DNA from: Nymphaea colorata
Taxonomy: Eukaryota > Streptophyta > Magnoliopsida > Nymphaeales > Nymphaeaceae
Assembly: GCF_008831285.2 (NCBI RefSeq)
Contig: NC_045142.1
Coordinates: 6,083,501 to 6,147,500, forward strand
Direction: 5' to 3'
DNA: 64,000 nt
Below the pieces are notes generated by a model, which worked only from the letters and a program-made list of their open reading frames with translations, searched no databases and was not told where the DNA came from. Both the position numbers and the translations under genes were made by a program. Shown here piece after piece: positions 56,101 through 64,000 of the stretch (position 1 is its first letter; each line of letters begins with the position of its first letter).

Positions 56101-59100
56101 AAAAATCAAAATATTCTCTTTCCATTCCTTTTGCATTTTTTTCCATTGATCCTTCTTGATTTAGGTCCCCCCCTTCATGCTTTTATTTTTCAGTTAACAA
56201 GTAAAATGTTTTTCTTTTCCCGTATCTCCTTATTCAACCACTTGAAGAAGTGCTTTCTAACAAGCTTAGCTTGCGGCAGTTCTTAATGGTCGATAGCAGT
56301 CAGAAATGAATGCACATAAGGACTTCAACTAGTGATACATACTATTGTGTATGACATAAAGCACCCAAAGAGCGTACACAGCCTGAGTAGAAACAATGAC
56401 ATGTGTTTCATGCTTAGCTTGCAAACTATCACAAAAAACTGAGCTTCAACAAGCTCTGGGTTAAGTGAGTTAATCATATGCATAGTATAAAAATTGAAAA
56501 GAGAAGGTTCAACTAAAAGTACATAATTACATAAATCTATGTCATGAAAGAGTACTTGTAAAATGGAGGTGACTAAGTTTGTAGACCTCATAAAGTGCAT
56601 ATTTCCATGCGGCAGGAAGTAAGAACCCACACACAATTACATACAAACAAAAAAAAAAAACTAAATGGTACACATATGTGTGTGTGTGTGTGTGTATATA
56701 TAATATTATAAAAATAAACTCAAAATTAACAAGATTTTATGCAGTACATATCAGAAACACTTAAGATAATCGATCACAGTTGCACATGAGAACCGCTTGT
56801 GACTGCTGACAAATATACCACAACATGAGATGCACAATGTAATGACTAATACAGCTCGGTATTTATTCCTAAATGATCCAACTAATACAACAGTCAGTAT
56901 TTGGATAATGGGCCACCCAAAATGCTACCTGCTGATGCAATATGTTAATCCCTAATTGCAAACTTAATTCCTTGGCTCTCTTTGACTCTCGAACACCACC
57001 TCCTGTCAAATAGAAAAGAAGATCCATCTCAGAATTCCTATTCCACAAAAATGTTGAAATGCTACCACAAGCTCCATTATTAGCTAATGTTGGACCTAAG
57101 ACCTGGACTTTTTTCTTATGCTCTAAATAAGAAAGACAAACAGACACGATCAGATAACCCACTTAAATTCAGAGACCAGTCTTACAAAATGTATTCAAAC
57201 TCCTTTCAAAGATTCTGTCCTCCTAGTATCTTAAATAGCTGTCATGTTGAAATTTATTCTCTAAGAAAAGCTGATAAAACTGACTCACCATTCGTTAGAA
57301 ACAAAAATGGAACCTTCAAACCACCTGCAAAAAAGGAACAAGTAGGTTAGTCTGGACCAATAGAATTATGAACAAAATGAATCTATCTGAACGGCTTTGA
57401 AGTCATTGTTTTTTGAGAAAGGGTGAGACCTGACCACCAACCTTTACAAGGGCAACACTATCGAAAAGTACAGAGGATAGAATGGCATGGCTTGACTTCA
57501 TCCAGGGTCTTCCACTTGACACTATTAACATATCCCTCTTACCACCTGCTTACACTTCTGCCTTTCTTATTTTGTCAATTTAATATCTTAAGAACTATGA
57601 GTTTTTATATTCTTTTAAAGAAAATTAACATGAAGCCTATTATTCAACACCTTGTATTTTGTTCTTTTGTCTTTTCAGTTTTGGAGTTCAAATGCATCCC
57701 CGAATTTTATATATCTTGCAAAAAAAAAAAAAACTGGCTGACAGCTGACAAGAAGGATATTGATGATCCCTGTAAAAACTAAAGATGATCTTGATTAATA
57801 ACAGCATCACTCAAGGGATGTTTAATTTACATGTAAAAAACATCCCCGTCTGAGATCTATCGTATGACTTCTTTCATCACCATTTTTATCCTACTTATTG
57901 AAGAAATTCCAAAGATCCTTTCGACGTAAATTTCCAAGATATCCATCAACCAATTATTGCTCTTTCTTTTTCAAATCTTATACATATTATGACCTTCCAA
58001 AACTACCACTGATCTCATACGATCAATTGAAAGTGACAAAAGAAAATCAAATTTCATGGCAAGAATACCACCCACAGGAACAAGTTCTCAGAAATAGTGC
58101 AATCACAGTAGTCAAAACTGAAAAGCACAACACCTGGGCTCTGAGAAACCCTGTTTGTGACTAGGCTATAGTACCCAGGCAGGGACATCGGCCGGCTAAG
58201 GCACCTGAGCCAGTCTGACTGCAAGCAAAATGAAAAGAACAAAGAAAAGTTAGAAAGGGTTTTCATCTCCTCCATCCCCATCATCATCAATTTTGGTTCT
58301 TCCTTCCTTTTGCTGATTATATAACATACTGTTATGCTGTATATATACTGTTATATACAGGTTTTGACTGTTAGGTATTAATTATTGTGTTGTAGGCACG
58401 TTTAATCTATTTAGATATTGTGCACCGCTTTCTGCTTTTGTAAGGTATACACTACTTGTTCATACTTGTTTCGTCCCGCCTAGTCATTTTTAAGGTCCAC
58501 CAGCAACCTAATTCTTTTCGAGTTCTGATTGTACAGTATGCAGTACATACAGGCAATGCAAAGAGATTTCAGCAACAATTGCGCACATCCTGTAGCAATA
58601 CTTTGGTCAATCTCAAATTCATCATTTTAACCGTTTAAACGACCGACATTGCACGTCCAGTTAGTTCAGGTAAATCACTGTCATATACGCCTCTCGCCAA
58701 AATTGCCATTATCCCCATTATTTCAATCTAGTGACGTTTGAAACTTTGAACTCAATCAGAACTACATCTTTAGACATCACCAATCGACCCTATCTGATCA
58801 GACAGCATCTCCTCGGCTTCAATGGATGCTCCATTCATCTGCTTCCAAAATTTCAATTCCCGAAATCTCCAACACCAATTCAACTGCCTTCAAAATTTAA
58901 TTGTCATTGAATTCCCGGACAAACTAAATCATTCTGTGAATCAAGCTGGACCAATTATCGAACACTACCAAGAAGAATGAACCCCTTGGGAACCTTTCCT
59001 TCACGACACTCGCCGAGTAACACGACCCAGACAGAAACTCCACAGAGCAACACCAGAAGAAAGAAAAGGAAAGCCCTACCGGAGTCGCTGTACAACCGTC

Positions 59101-59396
59101 TCAACGCTTCAGGAGCCCCGGCAATCGGGGTTTGCCCGCGGATAAGCACACCGTCGATGTCGAATGCAATCCCAAATGACGGCCTGCACAAAACCAAAAA
59201 AGGAGAAGGGAATAACTTAAGATTCGGCTAACGTCCTTGGGGAGAGAATTGTCGATGAAGGCGAAAGTTTGGAAGTGAGAATCTCTGGAGACCTTGGAGG
59301 AGGATAAGAGGAGAAGCAGCGGCGATGAGAAAAAGAAACGGAGGGTCGCCGTTTGCATCTGCATCGAAGAACAGCAAATGCAGAGCTGAACCTCAT
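53126..59396 (-). CDS. HAD-superfamily IIA hydrolase, CECR5/HDHD5 type, probably mitochondrial
   Basis: Twelve exons on the minus strand join in frame: 59396-59233, 59183-59080, 57324-57289, 57002-56929, 55736-55696, 55562-55491, 55353-55149, 54437-54342, 54255-54188, 54096-53889, 53357-53274, 53185-53126, giving 403 aa. Residues 1 to about 40 are rich in Arg, Ser and Phe (RFSSAFAVLRCRCKRRPS), a likely mitochondrial presequence. HAD motifs are all present: FDIDGV (Asp63, Asp65), LFLTNGGG (Thr100), FGKPNPSVF (Lys300) and VGDNPAVDISGA (Asp345, Asp350). The family hydrolyses phosphate esters; the substrate of this subgroup is not established. I chose the ATG at 59396 because only that frame splices to exon 2; ATGs at 59364 and 59358 are in another frame. 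Introns 5 and 9 have GC donors. Confidence 0.92.
54186..54192 (-). other. GC-AG intron donor (HAD intron 9)
   Basis: Exon 9 ends AATAG followed by GCAAGTTCC, the same seven exon-intron bases as at intron 5, again phase 2 in an Arg codon (AG|A), with exon 10 starting AATTCATGAT. No alternative GT donor keeps the frame. Confidence 0.85.
55694..55700 (-). other. GC-AG intron donor (HAD intron 5)
   Basis: On the minus strand exon 5 ends AATAG followed by GCAAGTTTG. The frame is right (Arg codon AG|G completed by exon 6, which starts GTTTAAAGAAGG) and no GT donor nearby preserves it. AG|GCAAGT is the known GC-donor consensus. Confidence 0.85.
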
Positions 59397-60194
59397 TCTC
59401 CTCCTCGGTCTTCTCTCAGTCGAGAGATCAAATCCCTCTCCTCCAAGCGCCTGGAAAACGAAACAGAAGCCCGGCCCCTTCGACAGTGGAGTCGGGGAAC
59501 GCGTTTGCGTGCATGGGCGTCATTTCTAAGGCGCGTTTGATTGTGGAGGTAGTTTTCCCTCTGAGAAAAGTTCTACCCATGGAAACCTTTGATTCAGAAC
59601 CTGCCTCTTAAGAAACGTTTGATTGCAAACAATTCTTTCACATCAAGAAACTTTTACCCTGAATGAGGGGGGTTATCCAGATACGACGATCAAACGCACA
59701 AAAAAGTTTTCGTGGATTTATTGTTCGCCTGTATCTCAAAACTAGTATAACGGCACTTCAAGAGGCACTCTTGACAGAATCGGCCGTTATTGCCGATACG
59801 ATGCAGACTTGGCGTTATATATATATATATATGTTTAAATTCTAAATCAATTTAAATTTGTTTCAAAAAGCATAACATACAAAAAAAAAAAAAAAAAAAA
59901 GTAGGTTTCTAATTTAATTCTCATATCACTATGCCTTTGTGGCATGTAACTGAAAGGGTGCACAGTTGTCATCGCATACTATCGCATACTATAAAGCAGC
60001 CCATAACCTTAAATGTACAGAAAATTAGCAGCATTCGGGTTTCTTTTATAGGTTGTGAGTTGGTAAACTCTCACTCATTCAAAATTAGTTTAAATCCAAA
60101 AAATAAAAAGTGAGTTAATAGAACATGATTTTTATAGACTAATACATCATATTTATGAGCAAGCACAGTTATGGATATTGACTTGGCCCTAAAG

Positions 60195-60226
60195 GGTGTG
60201 TCAAACCCGGTGAGGTTTGACACACC
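60195..60226. repeat. Perfect inverted repeat (13-bp arms, 6-nt loop)
   Basis: GGTGTGTCAAACC (60195-60207) and GGTTTGACACACC (60214-60226) are perfect inverted repeats around CGGTGA. The following ATGTTGGATAAGAAG resembles a word found near the start of some plant LTRs, so this may be an LTR edge. No gene is adjacent that would make it a terminator. Confidence 0.7.
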
Positions 60227-60328
60227 ATGTTGGATAAGAAGTTGGTAGGCAACTGGTCTCTGTTGTAGAGCGACATGAACGTATACAAATCAGATAAACT
60301 TCCAAAAAATAAGAGGGTAATGCCTCTT

Positions 60329-60424
60329 AGAAACTTAGCATGTCATGTTTAATATTATTTAGAATCTTATTATGTCCCATTTAATATTATTTAGAATCTT
60401 ATTATGTCCCATTTAATATTATCC
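60329..60424. repeat. 32-bp unit, three tandem copies
   Basis: Units at 60329-60360 (diverged), 60361-60392 and 60393-60424 share AGAATCTTATTATGTCCC and TTTAATATTAT; the last two differ at two positions. Confidence 0.85.
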
Positions 60425-61343
60425 TGACCAGTAGCGTAGATGTTAACCTATTGACGGATACGAACTGAATTTGCTGAACTAAGTTTCATGTCAATTGTTG
60501 TTCACACGATTTCCGTTCCGAATCGTTCTAATGAGGGACCGATACGTTACACATCAACCAATGCCGTCGCATACAACTAGTGATAAAACTAGTCCCAAGA
60601 TCAACTAAATGACATACTAAAATTTGTTTCATTTTTAGCAAGGAGAAGTTTGGAAAGCAAACTAATGAATTGGCAACTATGATAATAAGTTATATTCTTC
60701 CATATTATTCCGAACACGCTTGCGTTGTTAGTAAAAAAATAATATTATATTGTTCAACAATGTAAGACCACTTACTTAAATTAGGTTAATTAAGATAAAA
60801 TGACTAAAATACCTTCAATGTGAACAAATTTTAACAATTTGAGACAAAAAATCACCGGTGTATTTGCTATAATATGTATATTTCTCGTGTTCATATTTAA
60901 ATAACAACATAATAATTAGCTTAACTATCGACTTAGCAAAATGAACTTATATATATATTTAATTAACCATAAGAAGTTTTAAGTGTAGTTTCAAATTATC
61001 CAAACGCGGTTGTCATTTAATGAAAATAAAAGACGTTGCCACCAGTTCTTCCATCTTTAAGTTTATATTTGACTTAAAATTAATGAACATTGTAAGGGTA
61101 GGCCGTTTTATGGCAGTTGCCATTGGAGAAAGGTACTTATTAGGAAATCAGAAATGTAGGACCCACATTTTAGATTTGTGCCAAAGAAAGTGGACGTCAA
61201 ATGAGGATTCTCCCACGACCTAACACGGTGAAACCTATTCGGGGACAAGAGATCTCCTCTTCTTCAGTTTCACCCGAAAGTAGGGTGAAAAAAATCTCTC
61301 CTCTTCTTGTGGCAGGGTTTCCTTCGCCCCCAATCTGCGACAT

Positions 61344-61352
61344 CTAGGGTTT
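61344..61352. promoter_or_regulatory. Telobox-like CTAGGGTTT
   Basis: CTAGGGTTT, the reverse complement of AAACCCTAG, sits in a pyrimidine-rich block (61250-61400) that looks like a plant 5' leader. Teloboxes are frequent near plant transcription starts. If it belongs to the Myb/SANT gene, a leader intron of about 1.4 kb separates it from the start codon (inference). Confidence 0.35.
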
Positions 61353-62828
61353 CCCTCCTTGGCGCCTGGCGGCCATACTCGCAGCAGACGCCGAGCCGAA
61401 GGTTTCCCTCTCTTTCGTTTTGAGTGCGTTGAATGCCAAGGAGTTGTATTGGCTATTCCACCCGTGGCCACTTTGTTGTCTTGGAGTATCTAAGAAGGTG
61501 ATGTCTCTATAACAGCAATAATAAGCATATTTCATTAGGTCATGCACCATCCCTTTTGGTGTGATCAATCCCCATTCCACCAAGATGGGCAGATGTGATT
61601 CTTGGCTCTATGTGCTGCTGCATTGTGTTTTTTCCTTTTTGATAGCATATTGTTTTTCTAAAAGAAATATATTTTAGCCATGTTTAGGTTTGGTTGTTAT
61701 CTGATATGAGGAATTTATGATTTGTTAACGTTTTCTAACTTCATATACGTTTCAGGGATTTGCGGTTATTTTTCGTCGGAGTTACGGTCAAATATCAAGC
61801 TCTCTTCCTTTCAGACTGTCCTTTTCTTTTGAAGGTGGTATTGAAATATTTTCTTCTTGTTGGAACTTCACATGACAAATGCTTCACAGAACCGTCAGCA
61901 TGAATCGTAAAATATGTTGTTGGCATTTTTTCTTAAAATATTGCTCGGCCTTTCTGCTTGCCTTGTACACATATTGCTTCACGCTTTACTTTCCATTTGC
62001 TCAATCCTGCTCAATCATGAAGATGTGGCCCTTGGGACGCTTATTCCAGGCTATTCAGCTGCTTGACAACCCAATTCCAAATATCAATTGGCATATCTAT
62101 TTCTTTGTTGAGCAGCCTGGTTTTGATAGGATGTTGAATGACTTCATATAATGTGTTAATTGAGTTGCCCTCATACGATGGTTCCTGCATGGAATAGGTT
62201 ATTTTCTAGATGATACACTTGGTTCGGCAAAACTTGAAGTTTTTCTGCTACGGTCACTACTGTAGCACGTCGTGCAATTCCAAGGTGTATAAGTTTCTGA
62301 TTGTTTATAACATCATTGTGGCTTTCGTCCCCTTGAAGCGACTTGTTGTAAGCTGCAAAAGAGTGGTTCTAGACTTTTAACTGCCACTGGTTTGTCTCAG
62401 TTCCTTCTTAATTTGTTTTTACTGATTTTCTCTGGAGCTCATAGTAACCAACACTCAGTAATGGTCCATTTTCCTCGTTTCCCATGCCCTAACTTATACA
62501 TTGGTAGGGACTTGGTTTCCGTCTTTTTTAATAGACTACATTGTTGTTGTTGCTTATCATGTCTAAAATAAACTGTCCGATGAATTATTCTACATGAACA
62601 TAGAACTATAGTGCCTTCTTATTTTTTTTTTTTGTTCCTTTAGATAATTAGGAAAGTGGCAACAATTATAAACTCTATTCTCTGTTTGTACTACATTGTC
62701 TAATAGGTTCTTAGAGTCAGAAGTATCAGTAATTCCAATTTCTATCTAACGTTTTACTTAATAGTTAATACAGTCTTTGTAGGTGCATACGGAAAAGTAA
62801 CTTAGGATCGGTGTGTTTGCTACTAGAT

Positions 62829-63364
62829 ATGGAAGATGATGAAGTGACATCTGACCAGATTAACAAGCGTGAGAACATAGTTTGGGCAGATAACGAGATT
62901 GATTATCTGGTCCAGTGCTTAATAGAACAAGCACGAATGCCAGGGATGAAAGTAAAAGGAGGGTTAAAAGGAAAAGCAATGGCAACCATTGAGAAGAAAA
63001 TGATTGAAAAGTTTGGGCCAGAATTCACAAAGGAAAAAATTAAAAATAAACTGAAGTATGTGAAGCCAAATTTGACAACTTGCAAGGAAATTCTCGATAC
63101 TAGTGGCTTTAGTTGGGATCCTGTAAAGAAGTGCATCGATGTTGATGACAGTGCATGGAGGGATTACATTCAGGTAATTGTTTCAAAAGCCCATAAATTC
63201 AAACTCTCTTTTGGCAATCTTCTCCTCTTTCCTGATAGCCTACATATAAGATCATAATATTATGCAGAAATATCCGGATAGAAAGAGATACAGAAATGCT
63301 CAAAAATGGAAATACTTCGAAGAATTTCAAGAGGTATACGGAGACTCTAATGCTAATTGTGAAG
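62829..63364 (+). CDS. Myb/SANT-like domain protein, 5' part (continues past the window)
   Basis: Two coding exons are visible, 62829-63173 and 63268-63364, joined in phase 0 and leaving phase 1 at GAAG|GTAAGA. The ATG at 62829 (MEDDEVTSDQ) is the first in frame; an acceptor TTTGTAG at 62781 shows that the exon starts in the leader. The residues form a Myb/SANT-like domain (Myb_DNA-bind_3 type): VWADNEIDYLVQCLIEQ, GLKGKAMATIEKKM, EKIKNKLKYVKPNLTTCKEIL, GFSWDPVKKCIDVDDSAWRDYI and, in exon 2, KYPDRKRYRNAQKWKYFEEF. Such domains occur in plant L10-interacting MYB proteins and in partner proteins of PIF/Harbinger transposases. No third exon was recognised before the right edge, so function beyond DNA or protein binding is open. 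Confidence 0.8.
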
Positions 63365-64000
63365 GTAAGAGCATTGTTGATCATGTGCTCGTAAACAATA
63401 TAAATGAACAATAAGTTTGTCTATTGGTAAAAAGAAAAAAAAAATCCAGTCGCTGCATATATCCATCAGTGAGTGTTGGATCCCACCATTCCATTGCATG
63501 GAAGCTCCCCTCTCACACAGACATCCGACACCTGCCCTCCTAACCTATTGTTGTTCCCCAGTTATTATACATATTATTTGTTTTCCCCATTACACTGCTC
63601 CCACCCTCCATCGACTGCCTCCAATTACATAGTTGAAGCATTGCCACATTCCAACAGTTGTTCCATGCCTCCTACATCCGTAATCTCCTCCAAGAAGCGT
63701 ATCTCTTTCTCTTTTCAACAAGCTACAAGCAATATTATAGAATCTCTTTGTCAAAGTTATTTGAACTTTACATGGGTGCAGAGAGGGGTGGCCATGAGGA
63801 GACCCATTTTGGGACTGGTTACCGTTATCCTGATCCTTTTTTTTTTCCTCTCTCACCTACCCTTTAGTTTTTCCCCTTCTATTTATTTTTCTTTGTCACA
63901 ACCATTTATGCCACCATAGAATTGATGAATCCTAGGAATGAAAAGCGATTTGAAAAACCATTCCCATTTTGTGACTGGTATTACTCACACACACACACAC
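63365..64000 (+). other. Presumed intron 2 of the Myb/SANT gene (incomplete)
   Basis: From the donor at 63365 to the window edge I see C/T-rich low-complexity sequence, no exon continuing the Myb/SANT protein, and a (CA)n run at 63984-64000 cut by the edge. Open frames at 63417-63919 have no family motif. Confidence 0.5.

Larger units (their letters stand above)
59397..62828. other. Intergenic between the HAD gene and the Myb/SANT gene
   Basis: Includes the HAD promoter at the left and the Myb/SANT leader at the right. Features seen: a (TA)n at 59815-59832, poly(A) of about 20 at 59880-59900, a 13-bp-arm hairpin at 60195-60226, a 32-bp repeat in three copies at 60329-60424, and a telobox-bearing leader near 61220-61400. 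Open frames at 61020-61583 and 61879-62151 share no family motif. Confidence 0.5.

Noticed and set aside
61235..62151. Coding exons upstream of the Myb/SANT start
   Set aside because: The frames have no shared motifs. The region looks like a non-coding leader with a telobox followed by intron-like T-rich sequence.
1..64000. A gene cluster, operon-like unit or horizontally acquired island
   Set aside because: Genes are on alternating strands, unrelated in function and spaced by repeats. Base composition differences follow transposons and microsatellites, not a foreign block.

Overview
This is nuclear DNA from a flowering plant. The genes are split by GT-AG introns with plant-style T-rich acceptors, the base composition is AT-rich, and plant-type LINE, Copia, Ty3/gypsy and hAT-like MITE remnants are scattered through it together with (TA)n, (CT)n and (CA)n microsatellites. 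The proteins are plant families: a clock pseudo-response regulator, ELP6, plant-type mitochondrial enoyl reductase, a HAD hydrolase and a Myb/SANT-like protein. I cannot place the species or clade from the sequence alone.

Layout. 1-8.7 kb is an intergenic repeat graveyard: the end of a Copia pol gene interrupted by a small hAT-like MITE, LTR-like debris, tRNA-derived SINE remnants and a second copy of the same MITE. 8.7-25.1 kb holds a PRR7-clade pseudo-response regulator on the + strand (8 coding exons, 761 aa as I splice it). Its 8.07-kb first coding intron splits the receiver domain and contains a decayed Ty3/gypsy element. Its 3.7-kb fourth intron contains two hAT-like MITEs with 8-bp target-site duplications and a scrambled Copia relic. 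25.1-38.7 kb is transposon territory: a GC-rich fold-back element, a near-complete RNase H-bearing LINE on the - strand (about 28.16-34.34 kb) and a second, different, decayed LINE fragment. 38.8-41.2 kb is repeats, including a third MITE copy and a long (TA)n tract.

41.3-59.4 kb is the gene-dense part. ELP6 lies on the - strand (5 coding exons, 266 aa). The mitochondrial trans-2-enoyl-CoA reductase MECR lies divergently on the + strand (10 exons, 386 aa). A HAD-IIA hydrolase of the CECR5/HDHD5 type lies convergently on the - strand (12 exons, 403 aa, two GC-AG introns). From about 62.8 kb the first two coding exons of a Myb/SANT-like protein run off the right edge.

The genes are ordinary single plant genes rather than an operon or cluster. 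MECR and the HAD protein both carry arginine-rich presumptive mitochondrial presequences. The PRR acts in the circadian clock and ELP6 in tRNA wobble-uridine modification. I see no evidence of a previously undescribed system. The more interesting signals are the datable transposon insertions, lesions in the LINE that include a 17-bp tandem duplication, the paired GC-AG introns, and a dispersed GGCACC-type repeat that recurs next to (TA)n and (CA)n tracts in and around the PRR gene. Exon models were joined by hand from splice consensus, reading frame and family similarity; transcript data would be needed to confirm UTRs and starts.
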